Counted from the first letter of the stretch, positions 32,803 to 43,359 are shown. The stretch: DNA of 64,000 nucleotides from Lentisphaerota bacterium (GCA_015061605.1 SUWH01000013.1:1-64000), one strand, 5' to 3'. Notes: a model not told the origin generated them from the letters alone. Made by a program: numbers and translations.

Positions 32803-33435
32803 TTATCTGACACCGTTATTTGCCGCATCTTCAGCGGCACGGGAACGTTCGCGGATCGCTCTCATTCTTTTGCTGCCGGATTTTTTCTCCGGCTCTTCGA
32901 CATCATCATTTGACTTATCTCTTACTTCATCCAGAGTCCGGGAAAAAATCTGCCATTTTGCACCGATTCCCGGAGTATCGCGCATTTCAAAGACAGCTTT
33001 ACGGAGCACATAGCCGTTTGCCGGTTTGGCAATAACCCGCTTGATCAGATAAAATGACGTTGCACCGGTTGCGACCAAAGCGGAAATGATCAACAGCAGC
33101 AATAAAACCACTATGGAAAGCAGCACACTTTTACGGTATGCAGCTTCAGCTTTGGTTTTGCCCCGTTTTCTCCGCTCTTTAGTCTGCTTTTTTGCCTGTC
33201 TGCGAATATCATCCAACTGCGCTTCAACTGATTTCGCATTATCATTTTGCGCCGCATCACCTGCTGCCGGTTGAACCGTTTTGATCGCCACCGGGATCTC
33301 ATGTTTTTTCAAACCGATAGTGGCACTGTCATCGACCATCGCCGGTTCTTCGCTGACTTGAACTTTCGACGGTCGGTTTTTGTGGAGCTCCTGCGGATCC
33401 ACTTTGAGTTTGATCGGATTTTTTTCATCGCTCAT
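32803..33435 (-). CDS. single-pass membrane protein of unknown function
   Basis: A 210-residue protein with a charged, Lys/Gln-rich cytoplasmic N-terminal region (helical from about 66 to 100, RRQAKKQTKERRKRGKTK), one strong membrane segment (about 103-130) and a C-terminal domain of about 80 residues ending in a charged tail. No family was recognised. It lies 25 bases downstream of queC and 20 upstream of the ThuA-like gene, so it is co-transcribed. Confidence 0.65.
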   Translation of the reverse strand: MSDEKNPIKLKVDPQELHKNRPSKVQVSEEPAMVDDSATIGLKKHEIPVAIKTVQPAAGDAAQNDNAKSVEAQLDDIRRQAKKQTKERRKRGKTKAEAAYRKSVLLSIVVLLLLLIISALVATGATSFYLIKRVIAKPANGYVLRKAVFEMRDTPGIGAKWQIFSRTLDEVRDKSNDDVEEPEKKSGSKRMRAIRERSRAAEDAANNGVR

Positions 33436-33460
33436 CGTTCTGCACTCCCGGTCTATGGAT

Positions 33461-34144
33461 TTAAAACTTCACATTGTCAACATATTTTGTCGGATCATCG
33501 ACTCCGGCGGCAATAAAACCGCGGTGCCGCAGAAAACAACTGTCACATTTTCCACATGAACGCCCATCGGCATCCGGATTGTAACAGCTGGTGGTCAAAC
33601 TGTAATCCACGCCCAGACTCATGCCGAGTTTGATTATTTCAGCTTTAGAAAGTTCCTGCAGCGGCGTGTGGATATTCCATTGCCACTTTTCGTCCACGGC
33701 ACAGGTGCCGAGACGGGCGGTTTCGGCGAAACTGCCGATGAATTGCCTGCGGCAATCTGGATACCCGGAATAATCCACGCTGTTTACTCCGATAAAAATA
33801 TCGTGCGCCCCCAACACTTCCCCCCAGGCGACTGCCAGAGAAAGAAAAATCATATTCCGCGCCGGGACATAAGTTATGGGGATCCCGCCGTCGCTGTGGT
33901 CCGGTACTTCAATATTGCTGTCGGTCAACGCTGAACCGCCCCACTGGCTCAAATCCAGTTTGAAACAACGGAACTCCGCCGCCCCGAGCTGTTTGGCGAC
34001 CGCTTCAGAAGCGGTAATTTCGCAACGATGCCGCTGACCGTAATCAAAACTCAAAGCGTAACACTCAAAACCTTCGGCACGGGCTTTCGCCAGACAGGTG
34101 GCGGAATCCAGTCCGCCGCTTAAAAGAACAATTGCTTTTTTCAT
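33461..34144 (-). CDS. queC: 7-cyano-7-deazaguanine synthase
   Basis: A 227-residue protein. The N-terminal ATP-pyrophosphatase loop [12 protein letters not shown] (7-18) and the C-terminal zinc site SCYNPD...SCGKCDSC are intact. QueC converts 7-carboxy-7-deazaguanine plus ammonia and ATP into preQ0, the queuosine precursor. Four bases separate it from queE, and the three genes queD-queE-queC are in pathway order. Confidence 0.96.
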   Translation of the reverse strand: MKKAIVLLSGGLDSATCLAKARAEGFECYALSFDYGQRHRCEITASEAVAKQLGAAEFRCFKLDLSQWGGSALTDSNIEVPDHSDGGIPITYVPARNMIFLSLAVAWGEVLGAHDIFIGVNSVDYSGYPDCRRQFIGSFAETARLGTCAVDEKWQWNIHTPLQELSKAEIIKLGMSLGVDYSLTTSCYNPDADGRSCGKCDSCFLRHRGFIAAGVDDPTKYVDNVKF

Positions 34145-34148
34145 AAAA

Positions 34149-34787
34149 TCAGACCCCTTTTCTGTCGCCCCAGATAACTTTGTGCATTTGTATTTGCATC
34201 CGAAGCGGAAGTTGACTGTTGACGACCCATCCGGTAAGAGTTTCCGGCTGGATGCGTCCCCATACCGGCGAAAACAGAAGATGGGGAGTTTTGGCGGTCA
34301 AGTCATATTTTTTTATGACCTCAAGGGCAAAATCAAAATCCTGCCGGTCGGAAACGACAAACTTCACCTCATCGCGGGAAGTCAGATGTTTATACGCTTC
34401 ATAACAGTTATACTGCGCCATTCCGGACGCGGGAAGTTTGCAGTCAACGATGCGGCAGCACCCTTCAGGCAGGATGGAAAAATCAATGCTGCCATTGGTT
34501 TCGATAAGCACCTCTTTACCCATAGCGAGGAGTTTTTCTGCCAGAACGGGAGTCTCTTTCTGAAGCAGCGGTTCTCCGCCGGTGATCTCGACCGTGGCAC
34601 AGTTGGCAGAAGCGACTTCGTCAAGCAGACTCCCGACAGAACGCTCCTCTCCCCCCTCCCAGGCATAGGTGGTATCACAGTAACTGCAGCGCAAATTGCA
34701 CCCGCAAAGCCGGATAAAAAAACAGACTTTCCCGGCGTGGGTGGATTCCCCCTGCACACTCTTGAAAGTCTCTATTATTTGAAGCAT
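34149..34787 (-). CDS. queE: 7-carboxy-7-deazaguanine synthase (radical SAM)
   Basis: A 212-residue protein. The radical-SAM cluster motif is CNLRCSYC (about 30-37), followed by TTYAW and the SAM-binding [11 protein letters not shown]. QueE makes the deazaguanine ring from 6-carboxytetrahydropterin. It lies 11 bases after queD. Confidence 0.95.
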   Translation of the reverse strand: MLQIIETFKSVQGESTHAGKVCFFIRLCGCNLRCSYCDTTYAWEGGEERSVGSLLDEVASANCATVEITGGEPLLQKETPVLAEKLLAMGKEVLIETNGSIDFSILPEGCCRIVDCKLPASGMAQYNCYEAYKHLTSRDEVKFVVSDRQDFDFALEVIKKYDLTAKTPHLLFSPVWGRIQPETLTGWVVNSQLPLRMQIQMHKVIWGDRKGV

Positions 34788-34798
34788 AGATAAATATT

Positions 34799-35167
34799 TT
34801 ATTCTGAATATATTACTCGGCTCGCGGAAGATTCAGCGATGCTGACGCGGGCAATTTTTATACCATCCCTGTTCAATCGTCCGGCAAGTGTCCGGTAAAT
34901 CGTCTGCGCGAGAACTTCACTGGTCGGATTTATCTCCTGAAATTCCGGCAATTCGGACAAGTTGCGGTGATCATATCTTTCAATGACCTCATCGACTGCC
35001 GCTTTGAGCAGTTTGAAATCCAATGCGATGCCGATCTCATTGAGTTTATCTGCGACCACGGTAACAGTAACGCCGTAGTTGTGTCCGTGAAGATTACGGC
35101 AGTCTCCTTCATAGCCTTTGAGCTGGTGGGCGGCGGCAAAAGAACGGTCAATTTCAATTTCAAACAT
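34799..35167 (-). CDS. queD: 6-carboxytetrahydropterin synthase
   Basis: A 122-residue protein. The zinc ligands are His14 (AAAHQL), His27 and His29 (NLHGHNYG); the catalytic Cys23 is in GDCRNLHGH. It starts queuosine biosynthesis by making 6-carboxytetrahydropterin from dihydroneopterin triphosphate. First gene of the eleven-gene minus-strand run. I could not fit a preQ1 riboswitch into the leader. Confidence 0.95.
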   Translation of the reverse strand: MFEIEIDRSFAAAHQLKGYEGDCRNLHGHNYGVTVTVVADKLNEIGIALDFKLLKAAVDEVIERYDHRNLSELPEFQEINPTSEVLAQTIYRTLAGRLNRDGIKIARVSIAESSASRVIYSE

Positions 35168-35217
35168 TTTCTGCGACTCCGTCGGTTAAAGGTTGTCTGC
35201 ACTCCATCCCCTTATTC

Positions 35218-35293
35218 AAAAAAAGCGTTTTTGCTCCGACTCCCCGCCGGCAACAAACCATCAGAAGACTTCGGCACGGCATCCGGAGCAAAA
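35218..35293 (-). terminator. hairpin with T run between serC and queD
   Basis: TTTTGCTCCG (35229-35238) pairs perfectly with CGGAGCAAAA (35284-35293) around a structured 45-base interior. On the minus strand it is followed by CGCTTTTTTT (35227-35218). It could end readthrough from serC or form part of the queD leader. Confidence 0.5.
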
Positions 35294-35358
35294 CTCAAAA
35301 AGCCCGGGGCAACATCAAATCAGGAGGGGTGGGTGGCCCTGATCCGCAGTTTCCCCGG
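35294..35358 (-). terminator. serC terminator
   Basis: Nested stems: outer CCGGGG (35304-35309) with CCCCGG (35353-35358), inner ATCAGG (35319-35324) with CCTGAT (35338-35343). On the minus strand the structure is followed by GCTTTTTGAGTTTT. It lies 15 bases after the serC stop. Confidence 0.6.
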
Positions 35359-35372
35359 AGCGTCAGCAAGCA

Positions 35373-36455
35373 TTAACGGTTGGCAGCTTCAAATTTCTTC
35401 ATGAAGTCGACCAGAGCGATGATACCTTCAACGGGCATCGCGTTGTAGATGCTGGCACGGCATCCGCCGACCAGACGGTGACCTTTGAGCTGGGTAAGTC
35501 CGGCAGCAGTGGCTTCGGAAACAAACTTGGCATCGAGTTCATCGCTGGGGGTACGGAAGACGACGTTCATGCGGGAACGGTCGAGACCCTTGACCGGGCA
35601 GCTGTAGAAGCTGCTTTCATCCAGGAAGTTGTAGAGGATGGCAGCTTTTTCGTTATTCATCTTTTCGACACCGGCAAGACCGCCGTTTTCCTTGATCCAG
35701 TCGGTAACCAGAGCGAGGAGGTAGATGGCGAAAGTCGGAGGAGTGTTGAACATGGAACCGTTTTCGATATAGGTGGAATAACGGAGCATGGTCGGAACTT
35801 TGGTAACATCGGTGCGTTCAGCCAGATCCTTGCGGAGGACGACCAGGGCGACACCGGCGGGGCCGAGGTTCTTCTGGGCACCGGCATAGATCATGCCGAA
35901 CTTGGAAGCATCGAACTGACGGGACATGATGTCACTGGACATATCAGCGATCAAAGGCACACCTGCGGGAGCTTCCGGCAGATTGTAGTACTGGGTACCG
36001 GCGATGGTGTTGTTGCTGGTGATATGCATATAAGCGGCGTTGGGGGTAAGTTTCCAATCGCTCTGCGCGGGGATGAAAGCATATTTGTCATCGCGGCTGC
36101 TGGCGACGACATTGACATTGCCGAACATCTTGGCTTCTTTGATCGCCTTGTTGCTCCAGACGCCGGTATCGACATAGTCGGCAGTACCGCCGTTGAGGAA
36201 GTTCATGGCGAGCATGGCGAACTGCATGCTGGCGCCGCCCTGAATGAAAAGGACCGCGTAATCATCGGAGAGATTCAGGATCTCGCGGACATTGGCTTCG
36301 GCGCGGTCGATGACCGGCTGGAAAAATTTACCGCGGTGGGAGAGTTCGAGAATACCGCTTCCACTGCCCTGATAATCGGTGAATTCAGCTTGTGCCTTGC
36401 GCATAACGGATTCCGGAAGCATGGCCGGACCAGCAGCGAAATTGTAGATCTTCAT
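35373..36455 (-). CDS. serC: phosphoserine aminotransferase
   Basis: A 360-residue PLP enzyme of serine (and pyridoxal) biosynthesis that converts 3-phosphohydroxypyruvate to phosphoserine. It begins MKIYNFAAGPAMLPE, the canonical SerC start, and has GSGILELSHRGKFF, the PLP-lysine region YAGAQKNLGPAG and a C-terminal GGCRASIYNAMP. An open frame continues 39 codons upstream, but the start at 36455 is set by AAGGAGA and by conservation. Confidence 0.96.
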   Translation of the reverse strand: MKIYNFAAGPAMLPESVMRKAQAEFTDYQGSGSGILELSHRGKFFQPVIDRAEANVREILNLSDDYAVLFIQGGASMQFAMLAMNFLNGGTADYVDTGVWSNKAIKEAKMFGNVNVVASSRDDKYAFIPAQSDWKLTPNAAYMHITSNNTIAGTQYYNLPEAPAGVPLIADMSSDIMSRQFDASKFGMIYAGAQKNLGPAGVALVVLRKDLAERTDVTKVPTMLRYSTYIENGSMFNTPPTFAIYLLALVTDWIKENGGLAGVEKMNNEKAAILYNFLDESSFYSCPVKGLDRSRMNVVFRTPSDELDAKFVSEATAAGLTQLKGHRLVGGCRASIYNAMPVEGIIALVDFMKKFEAANR

Positions 36456-36509
36456 AATACTCTCCTTGGCTTTGAACGCTTCTTGCGTTTTTAATTGGTT
36501 TGTCTTTAT

Positions 36510-36538
36510 AATATATACCCGGAACCGACAAATTTCAA
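36510..36538 (-). promoter_or_regulatory. promoter of serC
   Basis: On the minus strand TTGAAA (36538-36533), 17-bp spacer, TATATT (36515-36510), about 55 bases before the start. Confidence 0.7.
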
Positions 36539-36577
36539 GCAGAAATGCCACGTTTGCAAGAGCGTTTGGCAAAAAAA

Positions 36578-36735
36578 CACAGCTGTCTCATAAAAAATAA
36601 CGGACGGCGGAGAAGAGCGGGCGACCCCGCTCTTGTCCGCCCGGAGCCATAAAGGCGAAGGAAGATGTATCACACTGCATCCGTCGGTTTCCGCGTAAAG
36701 CTCCGACCCGACAAGCCGATTGCAGCAGCGTTTAT
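36578..36735 (-). mobile_element. degenerate MITE related to families B and C
   Basis: Begins ACACAGCTGTCTCATAAAAA followed by CGGACGGCGG, the inverted right end of family C. Further on (36671-36690) it contains CACACTGCATCCGTCGG, the reverse complement of the internal 'CGGCGGATGCAGTGTG' block of family B. The middle does not align with either. No target duplication could be identified. It directly precedes MITE C copy 2. Confidence 0.4.
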
Positions 36736-36746
36736 CATATCAGTTC

Positions 36747-37125
36747 CACAGCTGTCCCATAAAATAAGAAAAACATTTGCTTTCTCAAGTTTTTCAGCGA
36801 AAGAAAATTGAATTTTGAAAAAGTGATTTTGGCAGATTTTGTTTTGCACGGGCAAAACGTGCGTGCCGTCAGGGCGCACCACCATTTTACGCCGTGTTTA
36901 AAAAACGAATGATTCAATCGGCGGATGGATCGTGCGGCAATGTCGTGTTTTGCAAGCAAGAAGAGCGGGGATCCGTCTTCGCCGAGGCTCCGCCGGGACA
37001 AGGCATACTTGTATCCTCTTCGCTTGTCACGGCGAAATGCAATGGAGCCGGACGAGGCGAGCGCAGCAAGGCGCGAGATTGGCCGCGAGACGCCGCCGTC
37101 CGTTGTTTTTTGTGAGATGTCTGTG
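36747..37125 (+). mobile_element. MITE family C, copy 2 (379 bp)
   Basis: Flanked by the exact 9-bp duplication TATCAGTTC (36738-36746 and 37126-37134). It is the same as copy 1 over both ends and is 59 bases longer because the central hairpin region is replaced by a longer segment (about 36970-37048) with its own hairpin ATAC-TT-GTAT at 37005-37014. The segment 37135-37215 after it is AT-rich and has no gene. Confidence 0.9.
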
Positions 37126-37215
37126 TATCAGTTCTGATAAATCATGCCCCGCGCAGTATATTATCGTTGTAACAGAAGTTGTCTCAATTGTCAACGTTTT
37201 ACAAAATTCCGGACA

Positions 37216-37599
37216 TTACCTGTCTTCAATGACAGCGGTAACTTCCACTTCGACCAAAGCTCCTTTGGGGAGAGCCGATACTGCAACGCAGCTGCGGGCG
37301 GGTTTGCTTGTAAAGTATTTGGCATACACCGCGTTGAATTCGGCAAAGTCGTTGATATCGGCAAGAAAACAGGTCGTTTTCACCACATCATCAAAGGTTG
37401 CTCCGGATGCCGCAAGAACTGCGGAGATATTCTGCATGACTTGTCCGGTTTGTGTTTCGATGTCTTCCCCCTTCAATACTCCGCTTGCCGGATCAAGTGC
37501 GATCTGCCCGGAAGAGAAGAGCAAATTCCCTGATTTTACTGCCTGGGAATATGGTCCGACTGCCGCCGGAGCATTATTGGTTGAGATAACTTCTTTCAT
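37216..37599 (-). CDS. ridA: RidA family reactive enamine/imine deaminase
   Basis: A 127-residue protein with the YjgF/RidA signatures GPYSQAVKSGNLLFSSGQI (15-33) and the C-terminal ARSCVAVSALPKGALVEVEVTAV, including the conserved catalytic Arg. RidA hydrolyses 2-aminoacrylate released by threonine/serine dehydratase. Its position 17 bases after ilvA as the last gene of the ilv operon fits this exactly. Confidence 0.95.
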   Translation of the reverse strand: MKEVISTNNAPAAVGPYSQAVKSGNLLFSSGQIALDPASGVLKGEDIETQTGQVMQNISAVLAASGATFDDVVKTTCFLADINDFAEFNAVYAKYFTSKPARSCVAVSALPKGALVEVEVTAVIEDR

Positions 37600-37616
37600 G
37601 TAAAAATCCTCCTAAT

Positions 37617-38807
37617 TCAATATAATATCTGATAACCGGCATTGGCGATCGCCTGACGGATCTGCATAAGCTGTTCCCGGTTTCTCGTTTCCATTTTGAT
37701 GTGCAGGAAACAACCGATGATGTCGGCATGTTCACCGCCCGGATCGTGCCGGACCTGAATGACGTTTGCTCCGCAATCGGCGATGATAGTTGAAACTTCC
37801 CGCAACTGTCCGGGTTTGTCCAGCATGGCGATTTTCAATTCCGCCACTCTGCCGCTGGAAAGCAATCCCCGGTTGATGACCCGGGAAAGGATATTGACAT
37901 CGATATTTCCCCCGGAAACCACGGCACAGACTTTCTTTCCGGCAAGTTCAAGTTTCTTTGACAAGACCGCCGCCACGCCGACCGCTCCGGCCCCTTCGGC
38001 GACCAGTTTCTGTTTTTCCATCAACGTCAATATGGCACTTGCGATCTCATCGTCACTGACCGTCAGCATACCATCCACATATTTACAGCACAATTCCCGG
38101 GTCAGATCACCGGGAGTTTTCACCGCAATACCGTCGGCAAAGGTGGAAACTTTATCCAGCGTAACGCTCTGCTTTTCACTGAAAGCCTTACACATCCCGG
38201 AAGCTCCTGCCGCCTGAACACCGTAAATCTTTACATTCGGCTTCAGTTGCTTCAGGGTAAATGCCACTCCGGAACACAAACCGCCGCCGCCCACCGGAAC
38301 CAGTACGGTATCCACATCTGGAAACTGTTCGAGTATTTCAAGGGCGATCGTTCCCTGTCCGGCAATGACATCTTCATCATCAAAAGGATGTACGAAGATG
38401 CCGCCGTTTTTTTGGCAATACTCATTTGCCGCAAGGTAAGCATCATCATAAACCCCGTCAACCAGATGGACTTCGGCTCCGAGTTTTCTTGTTGCCTCCA
38501 CTTTGGAAATGGGGGCGATACTGGGCATGAAGATCACGGCTTTGCGGTTGAGTTTTCCGGCGGCAAGGGAAACTCCCTGTGAGTGATTTCCGGCTGAACA
38601 GGCGATGATTTCCCGGTCATCCTGCGGTAAAGAGGCGATCTTGAAAAATGCTCCCCGCAGTTTGAATGAACCGGTCAACTGTAAATTTTCCGCTTTCAAG
38701 CGGAAGTCGCAATCACCGGTAAGTCCGTTGCTTTCGATCATGTCGGTATAGCGTACCACGCTTTTAAGCAGATGGTGCGCCCGGTAAACTTTATCCAGTG
38801 TCAGCAT
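37617..38807 (-). CDS. ilvA: threonine ammonia-lyase
   Basis: A 396-residue PLP enzyme converting threonine to 2-oxobutanoate, the first step to isoleucine. The PLP lysine is in [12 protein letters not shown] (Lys49), the phosphate loop is [10 protein letters not shown] and the C-terminal Gly-rich loop is SGGNIDVN. The last about 75 residues form a single ACT domain ([24 protein letters not shown]). This is the shorter form; allosteric behaviour cannot be predicted. The start overlaps ilvD by seven bases. Confidence 0.94.
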   Translation of the reverse strand: MLTLDKVYRAHHLLKSVVRYTDMIESNGLTGDCDFRLKAENLQLTGSFKLRGAFFKIASLPQDDREIIACSAGNHSQGVSLAAGKLNRKAVIFMPSIAPISKVEATRKLGAEVHLVDGVYDDAYLAANEYCQKNGGIFVHPFDDEDVIAGQGTIALEILEQFPDVDTVLVPVGGGGLCSGVAFTLKQLKPNVKIYGVQAAGASGMCKAFSEKQSVTLDKVSTFADGIAVKTPGDLTRELCCKYVDGMLTVSDDEIASAILTLMEKQKLVAEGAGAVGVAAVLSKKLELAGKKVCAVVSGGNIDVNILSRVINRGLLSSGRVAELKIAMLDKPGQLREVSTIIADCGANVIQVRHDPGGEHADIIGCFLHIKMETRNREQLMQIRQAIANAGYQILY

Positions 38808-40432
38808 AATTTTGCCCCCTTGTCTGCGGATGATACCAGTGCGGCGTAACGCTTGAGATAACCGGACAACTGCCGCTTTGGAACAAACTCTTTTCTGCTC
38901 CGTCTTTCAGCGAGAAGATTTTCATCCACCAGAAGTTCCAGAGAATAGTTGGGAATATCTATTTTTATCAAATCCCCTTCCTCCACCAGAGCGATATTGC
39001 CGCCGGAAACTGCTTCAGGAGAAACGTGTCCGATCGCCGCCCCCCTCGTTGCTCCGGAAAATCTGCCGTCAGTGATGAGAGCCACATCCGCATCCAATCC
39101 CATCCCGGCAATGGCACTGGTGGGTGAAAGCATCTCCCTCATTCCCGGACCACCGGCAGGACCCTCATTGCGGATGACAACACAATCGCCTTTGACAATT
39201 GCTCCGGAAAGGATTGCTTTTACCGCATCTTCCTCACACTCAAACACCCGCGCCTTGCCGGTGAATTTCAGCATTTCCGGTCTCACGGCACACCGTTTGA
39301 CGATCGCCCCGTCCGGAGCGAGGTTGCCGTAGAGTACCGCAAGTCCCCCTTCGGCAGAATATTGATGGATCACCTCCGGATCTTTGACTTCAGCTCCGGC
39401 AACAACTTCGCCAAGTGTTTTGCCGCAAACGGTCATGGTGTCAAGATTCAGTAAATGAGAAACCTGATTCATCACGGCGGTCACCCCTCCGGCACGGAGA
39501 AGGTCCTGCATGTGGTGTTTCCCTGCCGGAGCAAGGCGGCACATATTGGGCGTGCGGGAACTTACTTCATTGACGGTATGCAAATCAAATTCCACCCCGG
39601 CTTCAGCGGCAATGGCAGGCAGATGCAGAACCGTATTGGTGGAGCATCCCAGAGCCATATCCACCGTCAAGGCATTGCGAAACGCTTTTGCTGTCATGAT
39701 GTCACGGGGACGCAGATCATTCTTTAACAGTTCCATTACAGTCATCCCCGCTCGTTTGGCAAGGTGGGTTCTTTGTGAATACACGGCGGGTATCGTTCCG
39801 TTACCCGGCAGAGCCATGCCGATAGCTTCACAGAGACAATTCATGCTGTTGGCGGTGAACATCCCGGAACACGAACCGCAGCCGGGACAACTGGAACACT
39901 CTACTTCAGAGAGTTCCGCTTCACTCATCTTTCCGGCATTGACCGCACCTACTGCCTCAAATACGGTGTTGAGGTCTTTACCATCCAATGAGAGCATGGG
40001 GCCGCCGGAAACGAAAACGGCAGGTAAATTGCATCTTGCCGCCGCCATCAGCATTCCGGGAACGACTTTATCGCAGTTGGGGATGAAAACCAGAGCATCA
40101 AAGCAGTGCGCCTTTACCATACATTCGATACTGTCGGCGATCAATTCCCGTGAAGCAAGACTGTAATGCATACCGTCATGGCCCATGGCAAGACCGTCAC
40201 AGACGGCAACTGTATTGAATTCCATCGGAGTACCGCCGGCGGCAAGAATTCCATCTTTGACTGCACGGGCCACTTGCTGCAAGTGCATGTGGCCGGGGAC
40301 GACTTCATTGAAACTGTTGACCACGCCCACCAGAGGTCGTGTCATTTGTTCCGGAGTATATCCCAGCGCACCCAATAAGGCACGCTGGGGAGCGGCAGAT
40401 ACTCCTGTTGTCAGTTTATCGCTGTTCATCAT
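38801..40432 (-). CDS. ilvD: dihydroxy-acid dehydratase
   Basis: A 543-residue Fe-S enzyme that dehydrates the dihydroxy acids to 2-oxo acids in valine and isoleucine synthesis. The cluster cysteines are in [11 protein letters not shown] and [21 protein letters not shown], and [15 protein letters not shown] is near the C-terminus. The start at 40432 shares ATGA with the ilvC stop. An upstream in-frame TTG and an immediately following ATG are alternatives. Confidence 0.95.
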   Translation of the reverse strand: MMNSDKLTTGVSAAPQRALLGALGYTPEQMTRPLVGVVNSFNEVVPGHMHLQQVARAVKDGILAAGGTPMEFNTVAVCDGLAMGHDGMHYSLASRELIADSIECMVKAHCFDALVFIPNCDKVVPGMLMAAARCNLPAVFVSGGPMLSLDGKDLNTVFEAVGAVNAGKMSEAELSEVECSSCPGCGSCSGMFTANSMNCLCEAIGMALPGNGTIPAVYSQRTHLAKRAGMTVMELLKNDLRPRDIMTAKAFRNALTVDMALGCSTNTVLHLPAIAAEAGVEFDLHTVNEVSSRTPNMCRLAPAGKHHMQDLLRAGGVTAVMNQVSHLLNLDTMTVCGKTLGEVVAGAEVKDPEVIHQYSAEGGLAVLYGNLAPDGAIVKRCAVRPEMLKFTGKARVFECEEDAVKAILSGAIVKGDCVVIRNEGPAGGPGMREMLSPTSAIAGMGLDADVALITDGRFSGATRGAAIGHVSPEAVSGGNIALVEEGDLIKIDIPNYSLELLVDENLLAERRSRKEFVPKRQLSGYLKRYAALVSSADKGAKLC

Positions 40433-41418
40433 TTGTTCCAATTCATTTTTGCCCGCAGTTCAGCGCCTACAGTTTCCAGCTGATGAGTTTTGGCAGCTTC
40501 ACGCTGTTTGGAAAAAAGCGGTCTGCCATCGGCATTTTCTTTCAGCCATTTGCGGGCGAAAGTTCCATCCTGGATTTCGGAAAGCACCTTTTTCATTTCC
40601 GCTTTGGTGGCATCGGTGATCAGACGGTGTCCGGTATTGTAGTCACCGTATTCGGCGGTATCGCTGATACTGTAACGCATAAAGGAAAATCCGCCTTTGA
40701 CCACCAGATCGATGATGAGTTTCATTTCGTGGATGCACTCGAAGTAGGCACTTTCCGGTTTATAACCGGCTTCGACCAGAGTTTCAAAACCGGCCTGCAT
40801 CAAAGCGGTGACACCGCCGCACAGGACCGCCTGTTCACCGAAAAGGTCAGTTTCAGTTTCCTCTTTGAAGGTGGTTTCCAAAATTCCGGCACGCCCGGCA
40901 CCGAGACCAGCGGCGTAAGCCAGAGCCAGTTCCATGGCGTTTCCGGTCGCATTTTGCTGGACTGCGACCAGACAGGGAACGCCTTTGCCTTCAACAAACT
41001 GACTGCGGACAGTATGTCCGGGGCCTTTGGGGGCGATCATCACCACATTGACAAAATCCGGAGGAACGATCTCTTTGAAGTGAACATTGAATCCGTGAGC
41101 AAAACTCAAGGTCATACCGGGACGCAAATTATCGCGCACACCGTTTTCGTAGATGGAACGCATTTTTTCATCATTGACCAGCATCATTACCCAGTCCGCT
41201 TTTTTGACCGCATCGGGGGTATTCAAAACCTCGAATCCATCAGCTTGGGCAACGGCGGCACTTTTGGAATTTTCATAAAGTCCCACGACCACGTTTACTC
41301 CGCTGTCCCGCAGATTCTGTGCGTGGGCGTGTCCCTGACTGCCGTAACCGATCACGGCGACGGTCAAACCTTTGAGGAGTTCCTGATTGCAGTCGTTGTC
41401 ATAGTACATCTTGCTCAT
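40429..41418 (-). CDS. ilvC: ketol-acid reductoisomerase (class I)
   Basis: A 329-residue enzyme. The NAD(P)-binding motif is [19 protein letters not shown] (about 20-38), followed by [11 protein letters not shown], and the magnesium ligands lie in [12 protein letters not shown] and the E-rich C-terminal domain. It isomerises and reduces acetolactate and acetohydroxybutyrate. It overlaps ilvD by four bases, and ilvN lies 33 bases upstream. Confidence 0.96.
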   Translation of the reverse strand: MSKMYYDNDCNQELLKGLTVAVIGYGSQGHAHAQNLRDSGVNVVVGLYENSKSAAVAQADGFEVLNTPDAVKKADWVMMLVNDEKMRSIYENGVRDNLRPGMTLSFAHGFNVHFKEIVPPDFVNVVMIAPKGPGHTVRSQFVEGKGVPCLVAVQQNATGNAMELALAYAAGLGAGRAGILETTFKEETETDLFGEQAVLCGGVTALMQAGFETLVEAGYKPESAYFECIHEMKLIIDLVVKGGFSFMRYSISDTAEYGDYNTGHRLITDATKAEMKKVLSEIQDGTFARKWLKENADGRPLFSKQREAAKTHQLETVGAELRAKMNWNK

Positions 41419-41451
41419 TTTCTTTTTTCCTTTCTTTTAAAGTTGGTTATT

Positions 41452-41700
41452 TCAGAGCATTGAGTTATTCAATAAAACAACAGTTTTGACATCAAAAAGT
41501 TTGCGCAACTGCCGTGTCATCTGACTTTGGATGGCGGCATCACCACGCGAAGATATCCGCATGACCGACAGTGCCGGATCACTGCTTTCGTGAACCGTCA
41601 GACTGTCAATATTGTACTTGCGTTTTGCATAAAGTCCGGTGATCCGGTTCAACACGCCACAATGGTTGGCGACGGTAAGTTCGACAATAAAACGTTCCAT
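41452..41700 (-). CDS. ilvN: acetolactate synthase small (regulatory) subunit, single ACT domain
   Basis: An 82-residue protein with an ACT domain: FIVELTVANHCGVLNRITGLYAKR and SLTVHESSDPALSVMRI. It has only the N-terminal ACT half of the usual about 160-residue IlvH, like E. coli IlvN. It binds valine and controls the catalytic subunit encoded three bases upstream. Confidence 0.92.
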   Translation of the reverse strand: MERFIVELTVANHCGVLNRITGLYAKRKYNIDSLTVHESSDPALSVMRISSRGDAAIQSQMTRQLRKLFDVKTVVLLNNSML

Positions 41701-41703
41701 TTT

Positions 41704-43359
41704 TCAATTCCTTTGAGTTACCAGATCCTGCACACTGCCGCCCGGAGGGATCATGGGCAGGACAAATTCATCCATATCAAGCTGACAATCCAGTACGGTC
41801 GGAGTGTCAGGTGCAAGAGTGGTCAACGCATTTTCCAATTCAGACAATGTGGTGACTTTTTTCCCCTCTGCACCGAAAGCTTTTGCCAATGCCGGGAAAT
41901 CGGTTTTGCGGTTCAAGGTGGTTGAGGAATAATGTTGTTCATAAAACATCGTCTGCCACTGACGCACCATACCGAGGACACCGTTATTGAAGATCACGAT
42001 CAAAAGCGGCAGTTTCTGTGAAACCGCAGTGGCAAGTTCCTGCAAACACATTCCGAAACTGCCGTCTCCGGTAAAGAGAACAGTTCTTTTCCGGTCATGG
42101 GCAATGCATCCGCCGATCGCCGCCCCGAGACCGAAGCCCATCGTGCCAAGCCCTCCGGAAGTAAGCAGAGTCCGGGGTGACCGGAACGGGAAATACTGCA
42201 TCGTCCACATCTGGTGCTGACCGACATCAGTAGCGACAACGGTATCTGCTTCACAATATTTGGCAACTGTTTTCAGCAAAGTCCGGGGTGTTAGATTGTT
42301 TTCTGTGGGGAGCAAATCAAGTTTTTGGGCTTCAGAAATTTGTTTCTGCCACTGGGGGCGGGACTGCTGCTCCAGAAGTACAAGCAGTTTTTGCAAAACC
42401 GTTTTCACGTTTCCGCACAACTCGAGGTCGGTATCGGTATTTTTATTGATTTCTGCCAGATCAATATCCACATGGATCAATTTTTTTCCCTGCTTGTATT
42501 TGGCGGTATTGCCGGTGGCACGGTCGGAAAAACGGACGCCGAGAGCTATGATAAGATCACACTCACTTTGCAGTTTTGCTGAACTTTGACTTCCGTGCAT
42601 TCCGCACATTCCCAGATTTGCCGGATGTCCGGCAGGGAGCGCGGTCAATCCCATCATGCTGAAAGCCACCGGGGCGGATATTCTTTCGGCAAAAGCACGC
42701 AGTTCCTCACTTGCTCCGGAAGCGACCACACCGCCACCGGCATAGATCAACGGGCGTTCTGCTTCGGCGATGGCGGCAACTGCGGCAGTCAAATCTGCTT
42801 CAGGCAGGTCGTTGAAAAAGAGTTCCTGCGGAATAAATTCTGATTCATCGCACACATCGGTCTGGATGCTTTTGGGGATATCCACCAGTACCGGTCCGGG
42901 ACGGCCGGATGAAGCGATTTCAAAAGCCGCATCCAGTATGCCGGAAAGTTCCCGGACATCACTTACAGCAAAATTGTGCTTGACGATCGGCTGGGTTATT
43001 CCGGTTATATCCACCTCCTGAAAACTGTCTTTTCCGAGAAGCGGGACTGCCACGTTTCCGGTGATGGCAACGAGAGGCACGCTGTCAAGGTAAGCATTGG
43101 CGATGCCGGTCACCAGATTGGTTGCTCCGGGGCCGCTGGTGGCAATGACCACGCCGGGACGGCCTGTAACCCTGGCGAAACCGTCTGCCGCGTGAGCCGC
43201 ATTCTGTTCATGGGCGCACAATACATGGTTCAAGCAACTGGAGTTTTTATACAGTTCATCATAGATAGGGAGAACTGCACCGCCCGGATAACCGAACACG
43301 GTCTTGACCTTGTTGCGGCACAAGGACTCTATTACTATTTCTGCTCCTGATCTTTTCAT
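41704..43359 (-). CDS. ilvB: acetolactate synthase large (catalytic) subunit
   Basis: A 551-residue thiamine-diphosphate enzyme. It has FGYPGGAVLPIYDEL with the following catalytic Glu region, GRPGVVIATSGPGATN, GRPGPVLVDIPKSIQ, and the ThDP/Mg motif GDGSFGMCLQELATA...NNGVLGMV. First structural gene of the ilv operon. GGAA eight bases before the start. It is preceded by two leader peptides and two terminators (43388-43786). Confidence 0.95.
   Translation of the reverse strand: MKRSGAEIVIESLCRNKVKTVFGYPGGAVLPIYDELYKNSSCLNHVLCAHEQNAAHAADGFARVTGRPGVVIATSGPGATNLVTGIANAYLDSVPLVAITGNVAVPLLGKDSFQEVDITGITQPIVKHNFAVSDVRELSGILDAAFEIASSGRPGPVLVDIPKSIQTDVCDESEFIPQELFFNDLPEADLTAAVAAIAEAERPLIYAGGGVVASGASEELRAFAERISAPVAFSMMGLTALPAGHPANLGMCGMHGSQSSAKLQSECDLIIALGVRFSDRATGNTAKYKQGKKLIHVDIDLAEINKNTDTDLELCGNVKTVLQKLLVLLEQQSRPQWQKQISEAQKLDLLPTENNLTPRTLLKTVAKYCEADTVVATDVGQHQMWTMQYFPFRSPRTLLTSGGLGTMGFGLGAAIGGCIAHDRKRTVLFTGDGSFGMCLQELATAVSQKLPLLIVIFNNGVLGMVRQWQTMFYEQHYSSTTLNRKTDFPALAKAFGAEGKKVTTLSELENALTTLAPDTPTVLDCQLDMDEFVLPMIPPGGSVQDLVTQRN

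Noticed and set aside
35168-35372. preQ1 riboswitch before queD
   Set aside because: No match to the short type I aptamer (no ACCC stem with an A-rich tail ending CUAA) could be fitted; the region is better explained by terminator-like hairpins.
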